A DNA stretch of 42,389 bases from Lentisphaerae bacterium RIFOXYA12_64_32 (GCA_001803235.1 MHBL01000340.1:1-42389), one strand, 5' to 3'; positions 33,969 through 42,371 are shown, counted from the first letter of the stretch. Notes: generated from the sequence alone by a model not told the origin. Made by a program: numbers and translations.

Positions 33969-35204
33969 TCAGCGGCGGCGGGTCAGCCATTCGACGGTCA
34001 GGTCATACGCCCATTGCGGTGCCGTATCGATGGTGCCGTCGATGACCCGGGTCATCGCATCGATCCAGTGCTGTTGGTGCTGCATGGTGGTGATGCGATT
34101 GCGGAACATGGCCGCCCCCTTCTGCGGACGCTGCGCCATCTTTTCGAGAAGCATGGTGATCTCCTGGCGGAAACCCTCGACGCCGTAGTGGCGCAGGAAT
34201 CCGTGCCAGGCCTCACGTATCTGTACGTCGCCGTCCAGTGGGCGGGAGACTCGCTCCAAGTCACTCAGGAACCGCTGGCGCGGGTCGCCCTGCAGCAGAC
34301 TGAGGCGGTCGGGTTGGATCTCGTAGGGAATGATCTCGACGCACGACACTGCTTTCCGGGTGACACCGACTCGGACCAGGTACCCAAGCTTGCGGTACAG
34401 CAGCTCCGTGTCCTGGTAGAAAACGAAGTTGCCCAGGCTGTAGCAGATCGGCACGCCGTGGTGGACCTGGATTCCTTGCGGAACATGGGGGTGATGTCCG
34501 ACGATCAGGTCCGCCCCGGCGGCAGCGATTCGCTGAAAGGCGGCGGCCACGTAGGGAGGGGGAAACGGAATGTACTCCACGCCGCAGTGGCAGATGACCA
34601 GCACGACATCGACGGTACTCTTGATGTGCCTGACGGTGTCGACAACGCTGTCGACATCCCAGCCGAACACGCCGGGCCCCGTGACGGCGGCCGTGAGATC
34701 CTCGCCTTCGCTGAAGTTGACGATTCCAATCCGAATTCCTCTCAGATCAAGCACCAGCGGTCGGCGTGCGTCCTCGGCGGACCTACCGGCGCCCACGGTC
34801 CGGATGGCATTCGCCGCCAGGAGTCGTTGCGTGGCGTCAAATGCTTCCGTGCCGTAGTCGAACACATGGTTGTTCGCCAGGGTAACAACATCGAAGGGAA
34901 CGACCGTCAAACCCTTGATGTGCTCCGGCCGGCCCTTGAGCTCCGAGCCGCTCTTCCACACCGGCTGCCCCTGAGCGACAAGCGGGCACTCGAGGTTGGC
35001 GATACGCAGGTCGCCATGGCGCAGAACAGGCAGTACGTCGCCGTACACCGCATCGGGGGTCTCCGCGATGATCCGGTCAAAAGCCCGAATTGGCGCCCAG
35101 TCGGCGGCGATTACAATCTGAGCTTCGGTCGACGAGGCCGACGTGTTGGCCCAGCGGCCGTGAACCCAGTCGAAGAAACCTGTTCCTGCGCAACGCTTCG
35201 GCAT
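33969..35204 (-). CDS. CapA-family metallophosphoesterase-like protein, without membrane anchor
   Basis: A 411-residue protein of the family that includes CapA/PgsA of poly-gamma-glutamate capsules. Motifs: RIANLECPL (N70, E72), TLANNHVFDYG (N111-N112-H113), VICHCGVEY (H206, E210), VGHHPHVPQ (H237, H238, H240) and YSLGNFVF. These give a complete calcineurin-like metal site apart from a weak first motif (AADWAPI in place of GDxM). No signal peptide or anchor helix is seen, unlike capsule CapA, so it should be cytosolic. I chose the ATG at 35204; an in-frame TTG at 35216 sits closer to GGGAG and would add four residues. Only 46 bp separate it from the racemase gene. Confidence 0.85.
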   Translation of the reverse strand: MPKRCAGTGFFDWVHGRWANTSASSTEAQIVIAADWAPIRAFDRIIAETPDAVYGDVLPVLRHGDLRIANLECPLVAQGQPVWKSGSELKGRPEHIKGLTVVPFDVVTLANNHVFDYGTEAFDATQRLLAANAIRTVGAGRSAEDARRPLVLDLRGIRIGIVNFSEGEDLTAAVTGPGVFGWDVDSVVDTVRHIKSTVDVVLVICHCGVEYIPFPPPYVAAAFQRIAAAGADLIVGHHPHVPQGIQVHHGVPICYSLGNFVFYQDTELLYRKLGYLVRVGVTRKAVSCVEIIPYEIQPDRLSLLQGDPRQRFLSDLERVSRPLDGDVQIREAWHGFLRHYGVEGFRQEITMLLEKMAQRPQKGAAMFRNRITTMQHQQHWIDAMTRVIDGTIDTAPQWAYDLTVEWLTRRR

Positions 35205-35433
35205 GGCAGTGCCCAAAATGCTCCCGAGATCGTGAAGAGTATGGGGACAGACCGCGTTCCGAGAAAGGAATTATAGGCAGGCCCAGGGCGTGAGTCAAGG
35301 CTGAAGGGGGAGTTATTCGCGATACCGGGTGACCGGGGCAGAGGCGGCGGCCCGCAACGGCCCCGACCGGGCCGGGCGGATGGCCCCGCTGCCGCTCCGT
35401 CTCGCGTGGGAGAACCGTTGCTGCGAACGGTGA

Positions 35434-36285
35434 TCACCCCAGTTCAAACGACGTCACCCCAAACAGTCGGCTCAAGGGCAAGTCGGGGCTTCGCCCGGTG
35501 TACATGCGGGCCGTCTCGAACATGGCGATCATATTGTGGCGCTTCACCAGATCGATGGCGGCTGAATTCACGGCCGGCGTGTCCAGGAAGACAGGGGCGC
35601 CTTCCGGGGCCTGTGCCTTCAACGCCACGAACAGACGTTCCGCGAACTCTGGACTGTCCGCAAACAACGGCCCCACCTTGTATCCGGAACGACAGATGCG
35701 CAGAACCCCGTAACCTCCCAGCTCACGGCGCCGCAGGATGCCCAGCGCCACACTCTTGGGCCGATCGATCCAGCACCTCAGGAACTGCGTGCGACTGTCG
35801 GGAAAGAACGGTTTGTCGTAGGCACATATCTTGTCAAAGGGGATCGTTGACAACGGGACGATCTCTGGATCCGTCGAATGGCAGCCGCCACCGACCCCCT
35901 GATGGCGGATATTCCCATAGGCCAAAGCAAACCCGGACTTCTTGTAGTTGAGTTGCTGATCAACCACACCATCAAGACCGATCGTACGCCCTCGAAGGTC
36001 CGCAAGTGCGGCATTCCATATCTGAATGCCGTAACCCTTGCCGCGAAACGCCGGTTTGACAATGTAAAACCCCAGGAACCCAAAGGAATCGCCGTATTTC
36101 ACCGCTGAAATGGCTGCAATGGGCTCGTCCCCGAGCAATCCAACAAGGAAGCCGCTGGGATCGGCAGCATAGAAGCAGTCCGCATCGTACAGCCCTGGGT
36201 TCCATCCTTCTGCCGCAGCCCAGTCGATGGCGATATCGACTTCTTGCCGAGTCATCGTTCTGATGGTGTGGTTGCTCTTCCGCAT
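35434..36285 (-). CDS. GNAT-family N-acetyltransferase with YitH/HolE-type C-terminal domain
   Basis: A 283-residue acetyltransferase. The N-terminal GNAT domain has the acetyl-CoA loop RGKGYG (81-86) after FYIVKPAF. The C-terminal half ends in YTGRSPDLPLSRLFGVTSFELG, seen as GRSPDLPLSRLFGVTSFELG, the ending of the YitH/HolE subgroup in which two GNAT folds are fused. The ATG at 36285 follows GAGAGGG. A gap of 229 bp to the CapA-like gene contains no obvious terminator. Substrate unknown; in this context it may cap an amine made or released by the neighbouring enzymes. Confidence 0.85.
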   Translation of the reverse strand: MRKSNHTIRTMTRQEVDIAIDWAAAEGWNPGLYDADCFYAADPSGFLVGLLGDEPIAAISAVKYGDSFGFLGFYIVKPAFRGKGYGIQIWNAALADLRGRTIGLDGVVDQQLNYKKSGFALAYGNIRHQGVGGGCHSTDPEIVPLSTIPFDKICAYDKPFFPDSRTQFLRCWIDRPKSVALGILRRRELGGYGVLRICRSGYKVGPLFADSPEFAERLFVALKAQAPEGAPVFLDTPAVNSAAIDLVKRHNMIAMFETARMYTGRSPDLPLSRLFGVTSFELG

Positions 36286-36316
36286 CGTTCCCTCTCGATT
36301 TGTCGACCTGCCGCGA

Positions 36317-37384
36317 TCAAAGGCGGACGTTGAGCAGCAGCTCGCGGTAGTAGCGGTAGTTCTCCCACGAAATGTCGTGCGGCATGGCGTGATCGCAACC
36401 GGGGATGTAGCCACCGTCGCACATGAGCGACAGTTTCTCGTCGATCATGCGCTTGATGGCCGGCTTGTTGGAGGCCATAATGCGTTTGTCCATGCCGCCG
36501 CCGATGAGCAACGCGCGGCCGAACTTCTGGCGCAATCGGTTCACGTCCATGTCCGCCGCGACTTCCATAGGGTAGATGAAGTTGATGCCGAGGTCGAGCC
36601 AGCACGGGATGAGTTCATCGACATTGCCGTCGCTGTCGAGCATGAGCGTGGTAATCCCCGCTGCATGCAACCGCTCAACAATGCGCCGGTACTGCGGCAC
36701 GAAGATTTTCCGATAGTGTTCGGGACTGATCAACGACGCCGTTTTGTATGCCATGTCTTCCCAGAAGTGCGCGCAGTCGTACTGCATTCCCACCAACGCC
36801 TTCTCCAGCACGGCCAGGATGGTGTCGGTGATCTCCACCGCCGCCTGCTCCAGGAATGCCGGGTCGTCGTACACCATCAGGCTGATGCCCTCAACACCCA
36901 TCCAGTTGCGGAGCCACCCGTACAGGCTGCCGCACGGCACGCCGAGCGGGAAGTCGCGCGCCGCGTACTGCAACCTCAGGCTCTGCCAGTGCACGGGGAA
37001 GCGGGCAGGACTGTCCGGATTGAGCCGCTTCTGGAACTGCGGCCACTCCGCCCTGCCCTTCAGCGGATAGTCCAGGTACTGCGGCATGGCGGGCGGCGGC
37101 ATGTTCTTAAAGCGCTTTTTCACGACCCCGTCCCCGTCACGATAGATCTCGTACTCTGCATCCTCCTGCAACGTTTCCCGCTCGAACCCCGGGTTCAACC
37201 CGACGTTCACGGGCACGAACTCGATCCGGTCATATCCACCATAGTAGACCCAGCTCGAGTCCGCGGGCAACCCTTCCTTTCGCCACCGCTTGACCGTTTC
37301 CTCGTACGGCCCCATCTCCCAGTGGAACAGCCGTCCAGGCTTGCCGTACCGCACGGTCTCCAAGAACACCTGTCGTGAGTTCAT
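36317..37384 (-). CDS. Uroporphyrinogen decarboxylase (UroD)-family protein
   Basis: A 355-residue TIM-barrel protein of the UroD/MtaA superfamily. It shows MNSRQVFLETVRYGKPGR-type start (the RxxxxxxxxGxPDR element of the family), a central LMLDSDGNVDELIPCWLDLG, partly seen as DSDGNVDELIP, and a C-terminal GGYIPGCDHAMPHDISWENY. Members include haem biosynthesis UroD and corrinoid methyltransferases; the PGCDH cysteine is compatible with metal binding as in the latter, but key UroD Arg residues are not evident. Such paralogues are very numerous in Lentisphaerota. The ATG at 37384 follows a perfect AGGAGGTG site. The GNAT gene starts 31 bp downstream, so they are cotranscribed. Confidence 0.85.
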   Translation of the reverse strand: MNSRQVFLETVRYGKPGRLFHWEMGPYEETVKRWRKEGLPADSSWVYYGGYDRIEFVPVNVGLNPGFERETLQEDAEYEIYRDGDGVVKKRFKNMPPPAMPQYLDYPLKGRAEWPQFQKRLNPDSPARFPVHWQSLRLQYAARDFPLGVPCGSLYGWLRNWMGVEGISLMVYDDPAFLEQAAVEITDTILAVLEKALVGMQYDCAHFWEDMAYKTASLISPEHYRKIFVPQYRRIVERLHAAGITTLMLDSDGNVDELIPCWLDLGINFIYPMEVAADMDVNRLRQKFGRALLIGGGMDKRIMASNKPAIKRMIDEKLSLMCDGGYIPGCDHAMPHDISWENYRYYRELLLNVRL

Positions 37385-37529
37385 CTCACCACCTCCTGCC
37401 CGTACACCAATGGTTGCCACGTATCGGACATACCCGACCGATCAGACGGATCAAACCAACGAATCGCCTCCCGCCGGCGCCGTCACCTCAAACCCGACGC
37501 CTGAAACCTGCAGACCAACGCCGTTCAGC

Positions 37530-37697
37530 CTAACCTCCGAATAGTCGCCGCGGGTTGCCCACGAGGAAATCCTGTATCACCGATTGGGGGATCCCTTCAT
37601 GCCGCAGCATCGGCACGATGTTGCGCGGAATGTGCTCGTGCGCCAGAGTCAACCCCAGCGCCTCCGGCGCCACCGGACCTGTGACTGTGCTGACCAT
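37530..37697 (-). pseudogene. Phosphotriesterase-family remnant with large in-frame internal deletion
   Basis: The 55-residue frame joins a phosphotriesterase-like N-terminus (TVTGPVAPEALGLTLAHEHI, with the HxH metal motif) directly to the family's C-terminus (VPMLRHEG, then FLVGNPRRLFGG). About 250-300 residues that should lie between are absent, including the carbamylated Lys and the other metal ligands. The ATG at 37697 still has GGAGG at 37706-37702, and the stop is intact. It cannot be an active hydrolase. It lies in a leftward run of intact genes. Confidence 0.75.
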
Positions 37698-37718
37698 CGG
37701 GCCTCCGCGCAACACGCG

Positions 37719-37742
37719 TCCTGAGTCACTGCGTCACCGGGT
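37719..37742. repeat. Period-8 tandem array
   Basis: Three 8-bp units, CCTGAGTC, ACTGCGTC and ACCGGGTC, in the gap between the two broken genes. The unit ACTGCGTC is shared with the array at 11478-11509. Confidence 0.65.
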
Positions 37743-37808
37743 CACTTTCGGCGAACCCCATACCCCTTCCCGTCTCTCAGCCCGCCTCCGCGCGTGTCAG
37801 ACTCCGTC

Positions 37809-38088
37809 TCACCCCCGGATGCTCTTGTCACCCTCGCGTGCCACCCAGTCACGGGTCCACTCGACGGCGTCGAGACCGAGATCACAGATGCAACTCGCCA
37901 GGGAGATCATACCTTCGATACGGCCTGAGCGCAACCACTCGACACCCAACTCGCACTGGCGCTGCATCAAGTCCACCGGCATGGCCTGACGCGCGCCGTA
38001 GTCATACAGGTTGTGGCTGCCTTCAACGTGCCCCCCACATCCACAACTTGTCGCGCAACGGCGTCGTCTTGTCCTGTTGCTCTTTCAC
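37809..38088 (-). pseudogene. Frameshifted and probably internally deleted hypothetical gene
   Basis: From a GTG at 38088 the frame reads LRDKLWMWG, then meets a run of six G (minus strand, about 38031-38036) and stops two codons later. Dropping one G continues it as HVEGSHNLYDYGARQAMP and on to GRIEGMISLASCICDLGLD and a stop at 37809. The N-terminal KLWMWGH..GSHN and the C-terminal block recall the two ends of a roughly 300-residue family of unknown function I associate with Lentisphaerota; the middle appears lost. The frameshift may be a homopolymer sequencing error. Confidence 0.55.
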
Positions 38089-38091
38089 CGC

Positions 38092-39258
38092 TCAGATCCC
38101 TTTCTCGCAGAGTCCGCGGATGAACGGGGTGATCGACTCCGGCCCGTTCTTGCCGATGACAAACCCTTCCTCGATCCGGTTCGATCCGGCCGGGTGTCCA
38201 AACAGGCTGATGTCCGAGTTCACGCACATTCCCGTTTCGAACGCGTATGCTGCGTTCTCATCCGGGTATGGCGACTCCGCCTCGGCCAGGCCGATGCCGT
38301 GCATGGGCGGGTAGACATCATACTTTTGCAGCTTGTGTCGACGGAACACGTCCCGGACGGCACGCACCATTTCGCCGGCGATCACGCCGTGGCGGAGGTA
38401 ACCGAGTTGAACGTTGGCGGCGGCGAACAGCACCCGCAACAGTTCCTTCTGTGCCTTCGACGCCTTGCCGGCCACGAACGGGAACTCCACGGTGGCCACG
38501 TACCCCTCGTACTGCACGGCCATCGCAGCCATGATCATGTCCCCGTTCCGGATCCGTTTTTCTGTCGGACGTCCGATGATGGTGTTGGTCCGTTCCCCGC
38601 TGCCGAACACCATGAACGCGATGGCCTCGGCGCCGGCCGCCCGCGCCGCGCCCTCGCCGGCTCCGGCGGCCTCGAGTTCCGTGCGGCCGGGCACCGCGGT
38701 GGCCATCAACGCCCGGTACCCTGCGCAGGCCATCGCCCCGGCCCGTTTCAGGCAGTCGATCTCGGCCGGGCTCTTCCGCAACCGCAGCTTCTGCAGAATA
38801 CCTGCGCCATCGATGATGCGCACCCCGGGAATCGCCTTGCGAATGCGCCGTGCAAACGGTTCGGCCATGTCCCATTGCCCGACCAGCCCGAGACGCTTGC
38901 CGCGGCCGAGTGTGTCGCCGAGGACTTCGCGCAACGACGAGAACTTCGCCAACGGGTAGTCGATCTGCTCCGGCACCGACACACAGGCGAACTCTCGGAT
39001 GTTGCGCAGATCGCGCCAGACACACATTTCCCGCGCGTACTTCTCTCCCTCCGGCGCCCCGGCCAGGATCGGCTCGCCCCGACGCGGGATAAAGCAGGCG
39101 CCGCGCTCGAAGATGGGCCAGAAGCCCGAAACGTACCGCAGGTTCTCCTTGCGATACTCGTCGCCGTAAACCATCAGCCCGTCCAAATCCCGGGTCGCCA
39201 TTTCCGATTGGATGGCCCGGATGCGCTTCCGGAACTCCACCTTCGTGATGATGCCCAT
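38092..39258 (-). CDS. M24-fold (creatinase/Xaa-Pro peptidase-like) protein lacking metal ligands
   Basis: A 388-residue protein with the two-domain creatinase fold: an N-terminal domain (1-160) and a pita-bread domain (165-388) that starts LRKSPAEIDCLKRAGAM. The ATG at 39258 is set by AAGGAGGG. Of the five metal ligands of M24 peptidases the first two Asp are replaced (A245 and T256, in GDMIMAAMAVQYEGYVATV), the His is kept (H320, MHGIGL), the first Glu is D349 and the second Glu remains (E363). It is therefore probably not a metallopeptidase; a metal-free hydrolase like creatinase or a non-catalytic role fits better. The next gene starts 4 bp downstream. Confidence 0.75.
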   Translation of the reverse strand: MGIITKVEFRKRIRAIQSEMATRDLDGLMVYGDEYRKENLRYVSGFWPIFERGACFIPRRGEPILAGAPEGEKYAREMCVWRDLRNIREFACVSVPEQIDYPLAKFSSLREVLGDTLGRGKRLGLVGQWDMAEPFARRIRKAIPGVRIIDGAGILQKLRLRKSPAEIDCLKRAGAMACAGYRALMATAVPGRTELEAAGAGEGAARAAGAEAIAFMVFGSGERTNTIIGRPTEKRIRNGDMIMAAMAVQYEGYVATVEFPFVAGKASKAQKELLRVLFAAANVQLGYLRHGVIAGEMVRAVRDVFRRHKLQKYDVYPPMHGIGLAEAESPYPDENAAYAFETGMCVNSDISLFGHPAGSNRIEEGFVIGKNGPESITPFIRGLCEKGI

Positions 39259-39608
39259 TGCCAGCCCTCCTTGTGTATTGCCGTGCCCTTGCCCCTGCCC
39301 TGCCCCCGGGCACGGGCACAAGACGATGGCGTTGTGGAATGACCGTGTCGTACATGCCTTTCATGCCGAACTTGGCGCACCCCACGCTGCCAGGACCTCA
39401 AACGCCGAACCCAGCCGCGGTACTCCGTCGACTGCGGCGACCGGGAACCGTGCTGGCAACCGTTTGCCACCGGTCGACACGGGGTCCCAGGGTGACGCTG
39501 TCGCTCTGCCCTGGGCTGGTATACGTTGCCCTTTCAGGGCAAGTCCATGGTCGCCTCGCGGCGGGCCTGATTCTGCGGGTTCCGCTGGCGCTGTCCTCGG
39601 CACCGAAC
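39259..39608. other. Intergenic stretch with a short hairpin
   Basis: About 350 bp with no credible gene between two leftward genes. It contains GCCCT-TTC-AGGGC at 39528-39540 within a TATACGTTGCCCTTTCAGGG context that resembles the CTTTCAGG core of the family A repeats. A promoter for the M24-fold gene may lie here. Confidence 0.45.
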
Positions 39609-42077
39609 TCAGTAATAGACCGCGACTCGGGTCCGTCCTCGCTTCACCTGCTTGATCGTGATGGTCTCGTTGTCAACGTCCGCACACCGCCACTCCTTGC
39701 CGTCGATTTCCACACGCCGGATCGGCGTTCCCCGCGGATGTCGCAACCGCAGTTTCACGGCCAACGCCCTTGTCGCCACATCGCCAATGCTGATATCGGC
39801 AAGGATGCAGCCCTTGTCCACGTGCGACACGATCGAGTACCCGACCTTTCCCCACCGCGTCGGGGCGTTGCGGACAACGGTTGTCCTGCCATCCTCAAGC
39901 CACCGTCGCGGCGCGGCCCGATTCAGCCAGACGATGTCCGCGTCCCGCTCCTCGAACACGAGCATGTACTTCGTCATCCTGGCCGTCGCCAGGGTCGAGC
40001 AAATGTTGTGGCCGGCAACGATCTTGCGGCCGTTACCCTCGTCACGGATGCCAACCTGCTCATAGCCGGTGAACACGTCGCGCATCCGGTGATGCGCCAG
40101 GTCGCCGTAGTACAGGAGCAGGAATTTCTCGATTCTGTCGGCATTGATCATCGCCCAGCCCTGCAGCGCGATCGGCCAATCGTCCATTCTGTCCATGAAC
40201 CGGGACGTGCCCAGCACTTCCCCGCCGCGGCGCTCTTTGAACGCGATCGCCGCGTCGCGGAACCGTTCGTCGAGCAGGTTTGTATAGAGAAGGGCCGGGT
40301 AGAAGAGGTAGTTCGAGTACGACGCCAGAGTCTCACCGGTCATCGATGCGTAGGGTTTGCTGCAGTCCGGGTACACCGGCACGAACCCTGAACACCCCAC
40401 CTTGCGGACGGCCCGTTCGATGGAGCGGCAGATGTCCTTGCGGTACTCCTCGGCATACTTGATGAGCGCCTTCCCGTCGGCGAGGCTGGCACGCACGGCG
40501 TTTCTGCGACCAACGTCGACCAGCATTTGCCCCACCGCCGCCAGACCTAGCCAGCAGCAGGCGTCGTTCGCGTAGTTGTAGGCGTCGTTCCCCAGGTTGT
40601 CGAGGTCATCGCACAGCGTCGTGCTCACCAGTCCGTAGCGCACCGAGTTCGGGCGATTCACGGCCAGGCTGGTCTTCCTCTTTTCGGTGATGAACCGGCA
40701 GATTGCCATGATCGGCGCGAGATGACGCTGGACCCATCGCGTATCCCGGCCGCCGAGGAAGTAGCTCCTGGCTATCGTGTGCAGCATCAGGCCGTAGTCG
40801 TAGGCACCCACGCCTTGCCTGTATGAACAGGACCCGTCCGCCCTGACATACTTCCTCAGGTAATACGACAGATACCGCTTGGTCTCCGCCAGGTGCCCCC
40901 ACTCGCCGAAACCCTCCGCGCCGTTGATGATGGCAATCGGGAGACCGTCCAGGTACGTATCCCCGGGGTAGGGAACCCATGCGTACGTACCGGCAGACGC
41001 GTACTTCACGTCCGCACCAACCACGGTCATGAAGCTCTGAATCAGGGTCGCCTTGCAGGCGTGGTTCACCCGCGGTTCCGGAGTCTCGACCGTCATTCCC
41101 CTGCCGAGCAGGCGGTCCCAGTCCCGTTTCACAGCGTAGATTGCACTATAGAAGTTGAGGTCCGGGACAATCCGCGCGAACGTCCCATGCCGCAGGTAGT
41201 GCGGGTACGCCAGCACAAGGTAGATGGTCTGCTCTCCCTTGGGCCCCAACGCGCATGGACGGTCGAGAAAACAGAACGGGTGGACACGCCCGGTCCTGTA
41301 GTCATCCCCGTCGCTCACCCACAACCACTCCGGGGCCAGTTCATCATCAACGCCGGTACAGGTTGGGTAGAGTTGCGGCGCACGAACGTCCCGCCCCCAT
41401 TCCGGTTCCGCGGTCTGACTGAAATGCGAGAAGAACACCGACAGCGTGTCCGTCCGGGGTTGCTCGGTCAGGTTCCTGACCCTGAGGCGGATGAACACCA
41501 GCAGCCGGTGGTCACACGACGGCCAGGCCCTGGCGGTCGCAGTCTCCTCCCATCCGATGCCCACCTCTTCATTGTGATACACGATCTGGATAGCCGGCAG
41601 GTACCCATCGAGAAGGCCATGCCTGAACTTCGGCCGCTCACCCGATCCTATGGGCCGCCCGTTCAGTCCGAAACCTAGGCACCCACGAATGGAACCGTCC
41701 CAATCGATCCGAGGCAGCGGTCTGTCACCATGTTCCTTGCCGCCCAGAAACGTGTACGGGAATCTCAACGGGGGCAGGAGGTCAACGATTCCCTCGTACG
41801 AGGGATCGCCCCCGCCAGAGAGTGCCTTCCGTCCCAACACGTCGGGCCCGCTCTTTAACAGTCGGTCGTAGTAGTCGGCTGGGTAGGACGGCGGGTTCAC
41901 CGGGGGCGGCGCCCAGGCCCCTCCCCACGGCTTGCCGATGGTCATGAGAACTCTGCCGTTCCGGTCCACGTACGAGAACTGGCCGCCGCCGTCCGTCTCC
42001 GTCTCCGAGACCTGCACTGCCTTCTTGCCGAGTCTGATTTCTGCCACTTGCACAGGTTTGCCCGATGTACTGGTCAT
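39609..42077 (-). CDS. Cytoplasmic (alpha/alpha)6-barrel glycoside-hydrolase-like enzyme
   Basis: An 822-residue protein of unknown specificity. The N-terminal 300 residues are beta-rich with GH-supersandwich character (GLNGRPIGSGE, HLLDGYLPAIQ-like segments). Residues about 340-700 are helical repeats with barrel features: WVPYPGDTYLDGLPIAIIN, GEWGHLAETKRYLSYYLRKY, DYGLMLHTIARSYF and NDACCWLGLAAVGQML. A short beta domain ends the protein. The ATG at 42077 follows AAGGAG. There is no signal peptide, in contrast to the other hydrolases of the window, so it should act inside the cell on imported oligosaccharides or a storage polymer. Catalytic acids cannot be named with confidence. It is the first gene of the leftward run. 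Confidence 0.6.
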   Translation of the reverse strand: MTSTSGKPVQVAEIRLGKKAVQVSETETDGGGQFSYVDRNGRVLMTIGKPWGGAWAPPPVNPPSYPADYYDRLLKSGPDVLGRKALSGGGDPSYEGIVDLLPPLRFPYTFLGGKEHGDRPLPRIDWDGSIRGCLGFGLNGRPIGSGERPKFRHGLLDGYLPAIQIVYHNEEVGIGWEETATARAWPSCDHRLLVFIRLRVRNLTEQPRTDTLSVFFSHFSQTAEPEWGRDVRAPQLYPTCTGVDDELAPEWLWVSDGDDYRTGRVHPFCFLDRPCALGPKGEQTIYLVLAYPHYLRHGTFARIVPDLNFYSAIYAVKRDWDRLLGRGMTVETPEPRVNHACKATLIQSFMTVVGADVKYASAGTYAWVPYPGDTYLDGLPIAIINGAEGFGEWGHLAETKRYLSYYLRKYVRADGSCSYRQGVGAYDYGLMLHTIARSYFLGGRDTRWVQRHLAPIMAICRFITEKRKTSLAVNRPNSVRYGLVSTTLCDDLDNLGNDAYNYANDACCWLGLAAVGQMLVDVGRRNAVRASLADGKALIKYAEEYRKDICRSIERAVRKVGCSGFVPVYPDCSKPYASMTGETLASYSNYLFYPALLYTNLLDERFRDAAIAFKERRGGEVLGTSRFMDRMDDWPIALQGWAMINADRIEKFLLLYYGDLAHHRMRDVFTGYEQVGIRDEGNGRKIVAGHNICSTLATARMTKYMLVFEERDADIVWLNRAAPRRWLEDGRTTVVRNAPTRWGKVGYSIVSHVDKGCILADISIGDVATRALAVKLRLRHPRGTPIRRVEIDGKEWRCADVDNETITIKQVKRGRTRVAVYY

Positions 42078-42173
42078 ACCGCACTCCTTCTGGCTCCAAA
42101 GAACACCCCAATGACTCCGGAACCTTGATTCCCAAGCTCAACCCGCGGTCAACCCTCCTTGCTCGCACCATAG

Positions 42174-42187
42174 GTTTGACGTCAAAC
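42174..42187. promoter_or_regulatory. Perfect 14-bp palindrome, candidate operator
   Basis: GTTTGACGTCAAAC is identical on both strands and lies 97 bp upstream of the start codon of the barrel-enzyme gene. A central CG with AT-rich flanks is typical of LacI-type operators; no LacI gene is in the window. Confidence 0.45.
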
Positions 42188-42332
42188 TAACATACCATGC
42201 TTCGGCACTTGGCGCAACCCCGGGACGGGCAAAAAGGAGGCGAACGGCGCGGATAGACCGCGAGAACGTACGGGGCAACTTCGGTGAAGCTGCTTTGGCG
42301 TGCCGGTCGCCGGCGACCGCTCCGATGTTGTA

Positions 42333-42371
42333 ATGCGTCAGCGCCCCCCGGGCGGCAGACCGCCCGGTCAT
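42333..42371 (+). repeat. REP-like hairpin, family B copy 4
   Basis: ATGCGTCAGCGCCCC, then a perfect 8-bp stem CCGGGCGG (42348-42355) and CCGCCCGG (42360-42367) around CAGA, then TCAT. After the hairpin, TCATA and GGTG..ACT are shared with copy 2, so homology reaches past the stem. Confidence 0.65.

Noticed and set aside
33879..35276. A 465-codon plus-strand frame
   Set aside because: It is antisense to the CapA-like gene, which has all family motifs in order, and it shows no recognisable domain.
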